Assembly: GCF_002741105.1 (NCBI RefSeq)
Contig: NZ_NIQU01000001.1
Coordinates: forward strand, 1,148,236-1,212,235
Length of the DNA: 64,000 nucleotides
Direction: 5' to 3'
From: Pseudomonas sediminis
Lineage (GTDB): Bacteria > Pseudomonadota > Gammaproteobacteria > Pseudomonadales > Pseudomonadaceae
In this document: piece after piece, positions 25,244 to 35,473 of the stretch
Position numbering within the stretch: the first letter of the stretch is position 1
Layout of the letters: the number at the start of each line of letters is the position of its first letter
The notes under the pieces: model-generated
Seen by the model: the letters and a program-made list of their open reading frames with translations, nothing else
Told to the model about the DNA's origin: nothing
Databases searched by the model: none
Program-made: the position numbers and the translations under genes

Positions 25244-26164
25244 TCAGGCGAATAGCTCGATGATGCGTTGGCGCTGCGCCGCGTCGGGCAGGCGGCCCTG
25301 GCCGGCGAGGATGTTGTCAGCCATATAGCGTGGGTTGGAGGTGGCCGGGATCACCGCCGTTACCGCCGGGTTGGCGAGGATGTACTTGAGCATCAGCTGT
25401 GCCCAAGAGGTGGCATCGAGCTCCACCGCAGCCCAGTCCGGCAGGCTCTTGCCCTTGACCCGATCGAACAGGGCCGAGCGTTGAAAAGGCCGGTTGATCA
25501 AAACTGCGATGCCCTTGTCGGCGCAGTAGGGCAACAGCTCGCGCTCGGCGTTGCGCTCGCCGATGGAGTAGTTGAACTGGACGAAATCCACTGGTTCCTT
25601 GCGCAGGACCTCGAGCAGGCGCTCGTGGGCGGAATCCAGGTAGTGAGTCACGCCGATGTAGCGTACCCGGCCCTGTTCTTTCAGCTCGCGCAACAGGCCA
25701 AGCTGAGTGCTGGTGTCCTGCAGGTTATGCACCTGCATCAGGTCGATGGTGTCGGTCTTGAGCGCGGCGAAACTGGCTTCGACCTGCCGCTCGCCAGCAG
25801 AACGCCCGGTGGAGGACACCTTGCTGGCCAGGAACAGCTTTTTGCGCATGTCGCCTTCTGCGGCCAGAGCGCCACACACCGCTTCGGCCCGCCCGTAGCT
25901 CGGCGCGGTATCCACCAGGCTGGCGCCACCGTTGACCAGTGCCTGCAACACCTCGCGCAAGGGCTGTAGCGCCTCGTCGCTCATCGCCACATCGTGGGTG
26001 CGTGAGGTACCCAGACCGATCACCGGCAGCAGTTCACCGCTACTGGGAATCGCCCGGCTCAGCAGTGTTTCGGCGGCGAAGACGGAGGACGGTAACCAGG
26101 GCATCAGGACAGCTAACGCTGCCAGGCTGGCGCTACCTTGCAGGACTCGGCGACGAGTAGGCAT
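25244..26164 (-). CDS. Tat-exported aldo/keto reductase
   Basis: A 306-residue protein starting MPTRRRVLQGSASLAALAVLMPWLPSSVFA, a typical twin-arginine (Tat) signal, which implies folding in the cytoplasm and export to the periplasm. The remaining domain is an aldo/keto reductase with SLVDTAPSYGRAE, a Lys in LASKVSS, and FVQFNYSIGERNAERELLPYC. Most members are cytoplasmic NADPH enzymes, so a periplasmic form must carry its cofactor with it. The substrate is unknown. It is the first gene of a pair with the transporter at 23950. Confidence 0.85.
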   Translation of the reverse strand: MPTRRRVLQGSASLAALAVLMPWLPSSVFAAETLLSRAIPSSGELLPVIGLGTSRTHDVAMSDEALQPLREVLQALVNGGASLVDTAPSYGRAEAVCGALAAEGDMRKKLFLASKVSSTGRSAGERQVEASFAALKTDTIDLMQVHNLQDTSTQLGLLRELKEQGRVRYIGVTHYLDSAHERLLEVLRKEPVDFVQFNYSIGERNAERELLPYCADKGIAVLINRPFQRSALFDRVKGKSLPDWAAVELDATSWAQLMLKYILANPAVTAVIPATSNPRYMADNILAGQGRLPDAAQRQRIIELFA

Positions 26165-26345
26165 GACGTGGCTCCTCTAACAGTGACCGGTTGGTTATAG
26201 GCACTGACCGCGCTGAGACCAAGGCGTTACATCCGCGACCGATTCGCTATCGACCGAGAAAGACAGCAAGGGAATCCGCCGGAGGCCGGCAGTGACGGGC
26301 GCAGGAGGGGAAATGCGGCAGGCTACGGACGCAATATCCGGTAAC

Positions 26346-26385
26346 CAAAAACGCCGCTGCGCCAGGCGGGATAACGGCGCAGCGG
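26346..26385 (-). terminator. Rho-independent terminator after the 55-residue gene
   Basis: Read on the minus strand, a perfect 10-bp stem CCGCTGCGCC / GGCGCAGCGG with a 12-base loop is followed by CG and TTTTT. This is a classical intrinsic terminator, located 15 bases downstream of the small gene at 26400-26567. Confidence 0.85.
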
Positions 26386-26399
26386 TCGGGAAACAGTTA

Positions 26400-26567
26400 T
26401 CAGGCTGCGCGCGAAGAAGAGTCGCTGATCAGCATGCCGTGGGAGACGAGAAAGCAGCGATGACCGTTCTGCAGAGTCAGAGGGTTGCGACTGGCGATCA
26501 CCCAACCTTTGCTCAATAGCTGCTCGATATGCGCACGCAATGCGGGCAGGTGGCGCTGTTCCTTCAT
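26400..26567 (-). CDS. Small hypothetical protein, 55 residues
   Basis: Starts at ATG 26567-26565 after a strong GAGGA site and encodes MKEQRHLPALRAHIEQLLSK followed by GWVIASRNPLTLQNGHRCFLVSHGML and a Ser-rich tail. It has its own terminator immediately downstream. It has an amphipathic helix (LRAHIEQLLSKGW) and no signal peptide or membrane segment. I do not recognise the family and make no functional call. Coding status rests on the ribosome site, the terminator and a plausible composition. Confidence 0.6.
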   Translation of the reverse strand: MKEQRHLPALRAHIEQLLSKGWVIASRNPLTLQNGHRCFLVSHGMLISDSSSRAA

Positions 26568-26630
26568 GGCCGATTCCTCATGTAATGGGTGACACTGCAC
26601 CCAGTGGCTCATCCGTGACACATATCGCAA

Positions 26631-26990
26631 AATGGTAGTGGCGCAATGCCAGGAAAGAAAGCGGCGCGATTATGTAATTTCTTGTAGGACATTCGCTATA
26701 CCCCCCCCGTCACATCAGCGCTGCGCTGACTCCGCTTGCGGCTCTTTCCGAGGGGTGGAAAACATCAGCTAATGGTCTTCCAGTTTGCCGTAGTGCAGCA
26801 GTGCCACATCGGGCAGGTGATGCTGGAGCAGATTCCATGGCACGCGCTCGCCCTGCGCTGGCAGCAGCTGCAAAGCCTGCGCGATACGGGCCATCAGCAA
26901 TGGCCTGCGGGGTCGCTCGGGAAGAGGCGCAGAACCTCGAGTGAGCGCCACGACTGGCCTCAGGCGCCCGAGCAGCGCTAAGCTGTGGCG
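26631..26990. other. Intergenic region upstream of the MCE cassette, no clear gene
   Basis: This 360-base gap lies between the divergent 55-residue gene and the MCE cassette and must hold both promoters. It contains a run of eight C (26701-26708). Open frames exist on both strands between 26736 and 26981, but none has a ribosome site or recognisable composition. Nothing else is evident. Confidence 0.5.
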
Positions 26991-28130
26991 ATGACCACTC
27001 CCTACCTGACCTCGCAGCAGACCAGCAGCACGGACGCCGCCAGCAGCCTGCGGCTGGGTGGTGACTGGACGCTGGCCCACTACAGCCAGCTCGAACCCCA
27101 GGTGCTGGCCCTACGCGAACGCCTGCAGGGCAAGGAGTCCGTCGACCTGAGCGACCTGGCCGCGCTGGATACCGCCGGCGCCGCGTTGCTGGTGGAACTG
27201 TTCGGCAGCGAACGCCTGCGCCAGCTCAGCAAACAAAGCGAATTCAACGAGCAACGCCGCGCACTGCTGCTGACAGTGGCCGATGCCATGGCCGACAGCC
27301 AGCAGGCTCAGACGCCGCCGGAGCCGTCGGTGCTGCGTGAGGTGCTCGGGCACATCGGCGAAGTGGTCGAAAGCATGTGGCACCAGGGCCGCGCGTTGCT
27401 CGGGTTCATGGGCCTGACCCTGACCAGCATGCTGGCGATACTGGTGCGGCCGACCCGCTGGCGCCTGACCTCGCTGACCGCGCACTTGGAGCAGTGCGGG
27501 CTCAATGCCGTGCCCATCGTCGCCCTGCTGACCTTTCTGGTGGGCGCCGTGGTGGCCTTTCTCGGCGCGACCATCCTCGCCGACTTCGGCGCCAGCATCT
27601 ACACGGTGAATCTGGTGGCCTTCTCCTTCCTGCGCGAATTCGGCGTGCTGCTCACTGCGATTCTCATGGCCGGCCGCACCGCCAGCGCCTTCACCGCACA
27701 GATCGGCTCGATGAAGGCCAACGAGGAAATCGACGCCATCCGCACCCTCGGCCTGAGCCCCATCGAACTGCTGGTGCTGCCGCGCGTTTTCGCCATGCTC
27801 ATCGCCCTGCCGATATTGACCTTCATCGCCATGCTCAGCGGCATGCTCGGCGGCGCACTGGTCTGCGCGCTGTCACTGGATATTCCGCTGGCCATGTACC
27901 TGTCGATCCTGCAGGAAAGCGACCTGCTGCGGCACTTCCTGGTCGGCCTGCTCAAGGCGCCGATCTTCGCCTTCCTGATCGCCCTGATCGGCTGCCTGGA
28001 AGGTTTCAAGGTCAGCGGCAGCGCACAATCGGTGGGTGAACACACTACCTCGGCAGTGGTGCAGTCGATCTTCGTGGTCATCCTGCTCGACGCCCTGGCC
28101 GCGCTGTTCCTGATGGAGATGGGCTGGTGA
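26991..28130 (+). CDS. MlaE-type ABC permease with N-terminal STAS domain
   Basis: A 379-residue fusion. Residues about 15-95 form a STAS domain (LRLGGDWTLAHYSQLEPQVLAL through VDLSDLAALDTAGAALLVELFGS). Residues about 125-379 are a MlaE/YrbE permease with five to six hydrophobic segments and the family block ILMAGRTASAFTAQIGSMKANEEIDAIRTLG. In E. coli the STAS partner MlaB is a separate protein; here it is joined to the permease. The role is phospholipid or other lipid transport across the envelope with the MCE protein encoded downstream. GTG 26985 is an alternative start. The end overlaps the ATPase start by four bases. Confidence 0.9.
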   Translation: MTTPYLTSQQTSSTDAASSLRLGGDWTLAHYSQLEPQVLALRERLQGKESVDLSDLAALDTAGAALLVELFGSERLRQLSKQSEFNEQRRALLLTVADAMADSQQAQTPPEPSVLREVLGHIGEVVESMWHQGRALLGFMGLTLTSMLAILVRPTRWRLTSLTAHLEQCGLNAVPIVALLTFLVGAVVAFLGATILADFGASIYTVNLVAFSFLREFGVLLTAILMAGRTASAFTAQIGSMKANEEIDAIRTLGLSPIELLVLPRVFAMLIALPILTFIAMLSGMLGGALVCALSLDIPLAMYLSILQESDLLRHFLVGLLKAPIFAFLIALIGCLEGFKVSGSAQSVGEHTTSAVVQSIFVVILLDALAALFLMEMGW

Positions 28131-28912
28131 GCCAGGAAACCGTCATCGAGGTACGCGACCTGAGCAATCGCTTCGGTAGCCAGGTGGTGCACGAGCACCT
28201 GGATTTCGATCTCTATCGCGGCGAGATCCTCGGCGTGGTCGGTGGCTCCGGTACCGGCAAATCCGTGCTGCTGCGCAGCATCGTCGGCCTGCGCCAACCC
28301 AATGCCGGCACCGTGCGCGTGTTCGGCGAAGAACTGCTGAGCCTGCCGGCCGAGCGCCGCTCGCAACTGGAGCGGCGCTTCGGCGTGCTCTATCAGCGCG
28401 GCGCACTGTTCTCCTCGCTGACCGTCAGCGAGAACGTCGCCCTGCCACTGATCGAGCATGCCGGCCTGTCACGCGCCGAGGCCGAACGCCTGGCTCGGGT
28501 CAAGATCGCCCTGGCCGGTCTGCCCCAGGATGCCGGCAGCAAATACCCCAGCTCCCTGTCCGGTGGCATGGTCAAGCGCGCCGCCCTGGCCCGTGCCCTG
28601 GCGCTCGACCCGGAAATCCTGTTCCTCGACGAGCCCACCGCCGGCCTCGACCCGATTGGTGCGGCGGCCTTCGACCAGTTGATCCGCACCCTCAGTGACA
28701 GCCTGGGTCTGAGTGTATTTCTGGTGACCCACGACCTGGACACGCTCTACAGCATCTGCGACCGGGTCGCGGTATTGGCGCAGAAGAAGGTGCTGGTAGC
28801 CGACCGCCTGGACGTGGTGGCCGCTACCAACGATCCCTGGATTCAGGAATATTTTCACGGCCCGCGTGGACGCGCGGCCGCAAAGGCCGCTGCGGCGGCA
28901 GGGAGGCAATGA
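28127..28912 (+). CDS. MlaF-type ABC transporter ATPase
   Basis: A 261-residue ATP-binding protein with Walker A GGSGTGKS, the Q loop, signature LSGGMVKRAALARAL, Walker B ILFLDEPTAGLD and the switch His in LVTHDLD. LSGGMVKR is the MlaF/MCE-system form of the signature. It starts at a GTG overlapping the permease stop. The Ala/Arg-rich tail after about residue 245 is unusual but short. It powers the MCE transport system encoded around it. Confidence 0.93.
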   Translation: MSQETVIEVRDLSNRFGSQVVHEHLDFDLYRGEILGVVGGSGTGKSVLLRSIVGLRQPNAGTVRVFGEELLSLPAERRSQLERRFGVLYQRGALFSSLTVSENVALPLIEHAGLSRAEAERLARVKIALAGLPQDAGSKYPSSLSGGMVKRAALARALALDPEILFLDEPTAGLDPIGAAAFDQLIRTLSDSLGLSVFLVTHDLDTLYSICDRVAVLAQKKVLVADRLDVVAATNDPWIQEYFHGPRGRAAAKAAAAAGRQ

Positions 28913-29830
28913 ATGGAACCCAAAGCCCATCATGTGCTGATCGGTCTGTTCACCGTGCTCACGGTAGGCGCGGCGCTGCTGTTCGGCCTGTGGCTGAACA
29001 AGGCCGGGGCGGATCGTGCATTCACCGACTACGAGGTGATCTTCAACGAAGCGGTCACCGGCCTGTCGCAGGGTAGCGCCGTGCAGTACAGCGGGATCAA
29101 GGTTGGCGACGTGGTCAGCCTCGGGCTCGATCCAGATGATCCGCGCACGGTGCGCGCACGCATCCGTATCGTCGGCAATACCCCAATCAAGCAGGACACC
29201 CGTGCCCGCCTGGCTATCACCGGCATCACCGGCCTGGCAGTCATACAGCTGCACGGTGGCAGCCCCGAGAGCCCACCACTGGAGGGCAAGGACGGCCAAC
29301 CCGGCATCATCATCGCCGACCGATCGCCGTTATCACGGCTGATGGCCAACGGCGAGGACCTGGTCAGCAACATCACCCGCCTGCTCAACCGCGCCAACCG
29401 CATGCTCTCGCGCGAGAACGCCGAGCGTGTGTCACGCACCCTGGAAAACCTCGAGCAGGCCACCGCCGGCATCGCCGACCAGCGTGAAGAACTGGGCGAA
29501 GCCCTGCGCCAGACCAGCGCCGCCACACGTGAAGCCGCCGCACTGATGAAGAACGCCAATCAGTTGCTCGACAGCCAGGGCAGCCAGGTGCTGGAAAGCG
29601 CCGAACGCCTGATGGTCTCACTGGAACGCAGCAGCCAAACCATCGAGCAGTTGCTGCAGAACAATCGCGGCGCACTGGACAGCGGCATGCAGGGCCTGAG
29701 CGATCTGGGCCCGACGATCAGCGAGCTGCGCGAAACCCTCGGCGCCCTGCGCGGTTTCTCTCGCCGCCTGGAGCAGGACCCCAGCGGCTACCTGCTGCGC
29801 AGCGACAGCATCAAGGAGTTCCAACCATGA
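28913..29830 (+). CDS. MCE-domain periplasmic lipid-transport protein (MlaD-like)
   Basis: A 305-residue protein with an N-terminal membrane anchor (about residues 8-27), one MCE domain (about 38-117, with YEVIFNEAVTGLSQGSAVQYSGIKVGDVVSLGL) and a long helical C-terminal region (about 140-300) rich in Gln, Glu and Ala. Single-MCE proteins form hexameric rings, and long C-terminal helices may form a channel as in PqiB or LetB, though those have several MCE domains. The ATG directly follows the ATPase stop codon. Confidence 0.9.
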   Translation: MEPKAHHVLIGLFTVLTVGAALLFGLWLNKAGADRAFTDYEVIFNEAVTGLSQGSAVQYSGIKVGDVVSLGLDPDDPRTVRARIRIVGNTPIKQDTRARLAITGITGLAVIQLHGGSPESPPLEGKDGQPGIIIADRSPLSRLMANGEDLVSNITRLLNRANRMLSRENAERVSRTLENLEQATAGIADQREELGEALRQTSAATREAAALMKNANQLLDSQGSQVLESAERLMVSLERSSQTIEQLLQNNRGALDSGMQGLSDLGPTISELRETLGALRGFSRRLEQDPSGYLLRSDSIKEFQP

Positions 29831-30426
29831 AGCGTCTTACCCTGTTGCTGGCGGCCGCCCTGCTCGGCGCCTGCTCGATCTTGCCGCAGAGCGAACCGCT
29901 GGATATCTACCTGCTACCGGCCACGACGCTGCCGGCACAGACACAGCGTGTCGACTGGTCGCTGCGGGTCAACAGCCCGGTCAGCAACCAGTTGCTAGAC
30001 GGTACACGTATCGTCGTGCTGCCCGAACCCGGACGAGTCAACACCTATCAGGGCGTGCGCTGGAGCGAGCGCACGCCACAGTTGTTGCGTGCGCGACTGC
30101 TCGATGCATTTCAGGATGATGGCCGGATTCAGGCGCTGAGCAACGAGGACCAGCGCCTGCAGGCCGACCTGGAACTGGTCAGCGATCTGCGCAGCTTCCA
30201 TAGCGAATACCGTGACGGCATCCCGTACGCGCTGATCCGCCTCGAGGTCAACCTGGTGGATACGCGCAGCCAGAAGATCATCGCCAGCCGCCGCTTCAGC
30301 GTCAGCCAAGCAGCAGGCGATACCTCGATTACCGCAGTAGTGGCTGCGTTCGGCAAGGCTGCCGATCAATTGTCCCGCGAACTGGTGGACTGGACACTGG
30401 CCGAAGGCCAACGCGTCGCCCAGTAA
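29827..30426 (+). CDS. ABC-type transport auxiliary lipoprotein (PqiC-like)
   Basis: A 199-residue lipoprotein with signal MKRLTLLLAAALLGACS; the lipobox LLGAC puts the acylated Cys at 16, and Ser at +2 predicts outer-membrane sorting. The rest matches the auxiliary lipoprotein family (PqiC-like) with YLLP near the start and RIVVLPEPGRVNTYQGVRWSERTPQLLR. It probably receives lipid from, or docks, the MCE ring. The ATG overlaps the MCE stop by four bases, closing a four-gene operon. Confidence 0.9.
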   Translation: MKRLTLLLAAALLGACSILPQSEPLDIYLLPATTLPAQTQRVDWSLRVNSPVSNQLLDGTRIVVLPEPGRVNTYQGVRWSERTPQLLRARLLDAFQDDGRIQALSNEDQRLQADLELVSDLRSFHSEYRDGIPYALIRLEVNLVDTRSQKIIASRRFSVSQAAGDTSITAVVAAFGKAADQLSRELVDWTLAEGQRVAQ

Positions 30427-30443
30427 GGTGCGCCGTGCGCACC
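30427..30443. repeat. GTAGGGTG-family half repeat
   Basis: GGTGCGCCGTGCGCACC directly after the lipoprotein stop matches the inner arm of the repeats at 18396 and 19697, without an opposite arm. Confidence 0.55.
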
Positions 30444-30466
30444 AGGCATTTCACAGGCGATCATCC

Positions 30467-32383
<1,917 letters not shown>

Positions 32384-32434
32384 GCGCTGTCACTCCTTTG
32401 ACCGCTGAATGGCACCTGACCATAACGCGGTTGC

Positions 32435-32607
32435 GTGGGGTGCGCCATGCGCACTGACGTGTTGCACCTGTGTAGGCCGGGCTCAGGAGCGCCAGCGAAC
32501 AGCCCGCCGCCGTGCCATGCTCGGCATCGCAATCTGCACGTGGCAGCCATTGCGTACTGCCTGCGGCGAGTACACCCTACTTCGCTGTGTGCACCCGCCC
32601 TACGCTG
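32435..32607. repeat. Decayed GTAGGGTG-family repeat remnants
   Basis: A half copy GTGGGGTGCGCCATGCGCAC at 32435-32454 and diverged ACACCCTAC and GCCCTACG segments up to 32607. They lie in the 287-base gap between the divergent-facing ends of RecQ (start at 32383) and the pckA terminator. No gene is evident here. Confidence 0.4.
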
Positions 32608-32625
32608 GACGCAGCCTCCAACAAC

Positions 32626-32653
32626 GACAAAGCCGCCCGAAGGCGGCTTTGTC
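32626..32653 (-). terminator. pckA terminator
   Basis: A perfect 12-bp stem GACAAAGCCGCC / GGCGGCTTTGTC with a 4-base loop that reads TTCG on the minus strand. It begins 18 bases after the pckA stop. TTCG tetraloops are frequent in intrinsic terminators; the following bases GTTGTTGG are only moderately T-rich. Confidence 0.8.
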
Positions 32654-32670
32654 AGAGAGCGCGGCTCAGC

Positions 32671-34212
32671 TTACAGCTGCGGGCCGGCGCTCTTGATGGC
32701 GTCGCTGACATCGAACTTCTGGAAGTTGTCGATGAACAGCTTGGCCAGGCCCTTGGCGGCTTCGTCGTAGGCATTCTTGTCAGCCCACGTGTTGCGCGGG
32801 TTGAGCAGGTTGGTCTCGACGCCCGGAACGGCCTTGGGCACGTCCAGGTTGATGATCGGCAGGTGCTCGGTCTCGGCACCGATTAGCGCGCCACTCTGGA
32901 TGGCAGCGATCACGCCACGAGTGGTGGGAATGTTGAAACGCTTGCCGACGCCGTAGCCGCCGCCAGTCCAGCCGGTGTTGACCAGGTAGACCTTGGAGCC
33001 GAAGGCATTGATGCGCTTGATCAGCAGCTCGGCGTAAACGCCAGCCGGACGCGGGAAGAACGGTGCGCCGAAGCAGGTGGAGAAGGTTGACTTGATGCCG
33101 CCGCCCGAACCCATTTCGGTGGAACCGACCAGCGCGGTGTAGCCGGACAGGAAGTGGTAGGCCGCCTGCTCGTTGTTGAGGATCGATACCGGCGGCAGCA
33201 CGCCAGTCAGGTCGCAGGTCAGGAAGATAACGGCATTCGGCTCGCCGCCCAGGTTCTTCTCGCTGCGCTTCTCGACGTACTCCAGCGGGTAGGCGGCGCG
33301 GCTGTTCTGGGTCAGGCTGTCGTCGGCGTAATCCGGGGTACGGCTGTCGTCGAGCACGACGTTTTCCAGCACGGTGCCAAACTGGATGGCTTTCCAGATC
33401 ACCGGCTCGTTCTTCTCGGACAGGTCGATGCACTTGGCATAGCAGCCGCCTTCGACGTTGAACACCACGCCTTCGCCCCAACCGTGCTCGTCGTCACCGA
33501 TCAGGTAACGCGACTCGTCGGCGGACAGGGTGGTCTTGCCGGTGCCGGACAGGCCGAAGAACAAGGTCACGTCGCCCTCTTCACCGATGTTGGCAGCGCA
33601 GTGCATCGGCAGCACGTCTTTTTCCGGCAGCAGGAAGTTCTGCACGGAGAACATGGCTTTCTTCATTTCACCGGCGTAACGCATGCCGGCGATCAGGACT
33701 TTCTTGGCAGCGAAGTTGATGATCACGCAGCCATCGGAGTTGGTGCCGTCACGCTCGGGCACGCACTCGAAGTTGGCGACGTTGAGGATCTGCCACTCGG
33801 CCTTGCCAGCCTGGTTGTAGGTGGTCGGGTTGATGAACAGCTGACGGCCGAACAGGTTCTGCCAGGCGGTCGCGGTGGTCATCTTCACCGGCAGGTAGTG
33901 CTCTTCGGCAGAACCGACGTGAACGTGGGAGACGAAGTGCTCCTGAGCGGCGTTGAACGCGGCGACGCGATCCCACAGGGCATCGAACTTGTCGGCCGGG
34001 AACGGACGGTTGATGGCGCCCCAGGCAATCTGCGCCTCGGTGCTCGGCTCCTGAACGATGAAACGATCAGCCGGCGAGCGGCCAGTGCGATGACCAGTAC
34101 GTACGACCAGCGCGCCGTTGGCGGCCAGTTCCCCTTCACCACGGCGAATGGCTTCTTCGACCAGTTGCGCGGCGCTGATGTCGGTGTACACGGCGTTGTT
34201 GGCTTGCGTCAT
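32671..34212 (-). CDS. pckA: Phosphoenolpyruvate carboxykinase (ATP)
   Basis: A 513-residue ATP-dependent enzyme that converts oxaloacetate to PEP, the entry to gluconeogenesis. The P-loop [11 protein letters not shown] is at residues 220-230, and the kinase-2 region [16 protein letters not shown] follows. [11 protein letters not shown] and the [11 protein letters not shown] segment are typical. ATG 34212-34210 is chosen because the upstream extension is not conserved. An inverted repeat lies in the leader (34253-34280), suggesting carbon-source control. It follows hslO on the same strand. Confidence 0.97.
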   Translation of the reverse strand: MTQANNAVYTDISAAQLVEEAIRRGEGELAANGALVVRTGHRTGRSPADRFIVQEPSTEAQIAWGAINRPFPADKFDALWDRVAAFNAAQEHFVSHVHVGSAEEHYLPVKMTTATAWQNLFGRQLFINPTTYNQAGKAEWQILNVANFECVPERDGTNSDGCVIINFAAKKVLIAGMRYAGEMKKAMFSVQNFLLPEKDVLPMHCAANIGEEGDVTLFFGLSGTGKTTLSADESRYLIGDDEHGWGEGVVFNVEGGCYAKCIDLSEKNEPVIWKAIQFGTVLENVVLDDSRTPDYADDSLTQNSRAAYPLEYVEKRSEKNLGGEPNAVIFLTCDLTGVLPPVSILNNEQAAYHFLSGYTALVGSTEMGSGGGIKSTFSTCFGAPFFPRPAGVYAELLIKRINAFGSKVYLVNTGWTGGGYGVGKRFNIPTTRGVIAAIQSGALIGAETEHLPIINLDVPKAVPGVETNLLNPRNTWADKNAYDEAAKGLAKLFIDNFQKFDVSDAIKSAGPQL

Positions 34213-34252
34213 GAGGGTCCCCGTCGGCCGCTGGCCGAGTCTTCCGAACGTT

Positions 34253-34280
34253 GTGTAGTACAGGGGCAACTGCACTACAC
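34253..34280 (-). promoter_or_regulatory. Candidate operator of pckA (GTGTAGT / ACTACAC inverted repeat)
   Basis: GTGTAGT (34253-34259) and ACTACAC (34274-34280) form a perfect inverted repeat with 14 bases between, located 41-68 bases before the pckA start. From memory, TGTAGT/ACTACA half sites with different spacings are bound by RccR, an RpiR-family regulator that controls pckA and glyoxylate-shunt genes in Pseudomonas in response to KDPG. The assignment to RccR is inference. Confidence 0.5.
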
Positions 34281-34297
34281 GGTAAAAAAGTCGCGGG

Positions 34298-34306
34298 AGT
34301 ATGCCA
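34298..34306 (-). promoter_or_regulatory. Possible extended -10 promoter of pckA
   Basis: On the minus strand TGGCATACT fits an extended -10 (TGN plus CATACT). No good -35 is seen. If real, transcription would begin near 34290, placing the inverted repeat at 34253-34280 just downstream of the start, where a repressor could block it. Confidence 0.35.
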
Positions 34307-34369
34307 GAAAAGCGAACTGCTTGGCAGCCTCCGATCTGATAGAGAACGGCTATCGTTTAGAAAAGTTCA

Positions 34370-35257
34370 TCAATGCCGCGTCTGCGACGGCGCCTCGCTA
34401 CCGGCACCGGCGAACAGCTGGGCGATGTCGGCGGCGTCGAAGGCATAGCGCTCGTTGCAGAACTGGCAATCGATCACCACGCTGCCACCCTGCTCGGCCA
34501 GCAGCAGTTCGGCGTCGGCCTGACCGAGGCTAGCCAGGGCAGTGGCCGAACGCTCACGCGAGCAGCTGCAGCGGAACTGCAACGGCTGTTCATCGAACAG
34601 GCGCACATTCTCTTCGTGGTAGAGGCGATGCAGCAGGGTCGGGTTGTCCAGCCCCAGCAGCTCTTCGGCGGTCAGGGTGTCGGCCAGGGTCAGCACGTGG
34701 TTCCAGCTCTCGGCGCGCTCTTCCGCTTCGGTCTGATGGTGTGGCGGCAGTTGCTGCAGCAGCAGGCCGCGCGCACGCTGGCCGTCGGCCTTGAGCCAGA
34801 AACGTGTCGGCAGCTGTTCGGAGCTGGCGAAGTAGTTGGATAGGCACTCGGCCAGGTCGACGCCTTCGAGGTCGACGATGCCCTGGTAGCGCTGGCCCCG
34901 GGTCGGGTCGATGGTGATGGCCAACACGCCATTGGGCATCAGGCTTTGCAGGTCAGCATCGGCGCCGATCTGCTCGGTTTCATAGCGGGCGATACCGCGC
35001 AGCTCGCGAGCGCTCGAGCATTCCACCATCAGCAGCGACAGCGGGCCTTCCGAACGTGCCTGCAGCACCAGCAGGCCGTCGAACTTGAGAGTACCGACCA
35101 GCAGGGCGGCGGCGGCCATCATCTCGCCGAGCAGTTGCGCCACTGGCTGCGGGTAGGCGTGCTTGGCCAGCACATGAGCGTAACTTTCGCGCAACGCGAC
35201 CATTTCGCCTCGCACGTCGGTGTCGTCGAAGAGAAAGCGTTGACTGAAGTCGTTCAT
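34370..35257 (-). CDS. hslO: Redox-regulated chaperone Hsp33
   Basis: A 295-residue chaperone activated by oxidation. Four zinc-binding cysteines are at residues 230, 232, 264 and 267, as CSC and CQFC, the hallmark redox switch. The N-terminal domain contains [17 protein letters not shown]. Under oxidative stress the cysteines form disulfides and the protein holds unfolded clients. hslR (Hsp15) is encoded nearby at 36353, with a PAP2 gene between. ATG 35257-35255 fits the family start. Confidence 0.96.
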   Translation of the reverse strand: MNDFSQRFLFDDTDVRGEMVALRESYAHVLAKHAYPQPVAQLLGEMMAAAALLVGTLKFDGLLVLQARSEGPLSLLMVECSSARELRGIARYETEQIGADADLQSLMPNGVLAITIDPTRGQRYQGIVDLEGVDLAECLSNYFASSEQLPTRFWLKADGQRARGLLLQQLPPHHQTEAEERAESWNHVLTLADTLTAEELLGLDNPTLLHRLYHEENVRLFDEQPLQFRCSCSRERSATALASLGQADAELLLAEQGGSVVIDCQFCNERYAFDAADIAQLFAGAGSEAPSQTRH

Positions 35258-35473
35258 GGCGGCTGGCCCAGGGTCTATAAAAGGCTGGCGATTTTATGCA
35301 CAAACGCCAGCACAACCAAGGCCCGAACGTCATGTGAGCGTGTTCACACAGCAGGAATCAGCCGCTGAACCTTGGCTGAACGACTGTGCTGCCGCCCTTG
35401 TTTAGGCGCCAGCACTGCCTATCATCCGCGCGCCTGAGGTCAGGCCTGTCATAAATCTGCAAAGGGATTTCCC

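Noticed and set aside
26736..26981. A possible 81-codon gene upstream of the MCE cassette
   Set aside because: No ribosome site, no family resemblance, and a mixed composition like the surrounding non-coding sequence.
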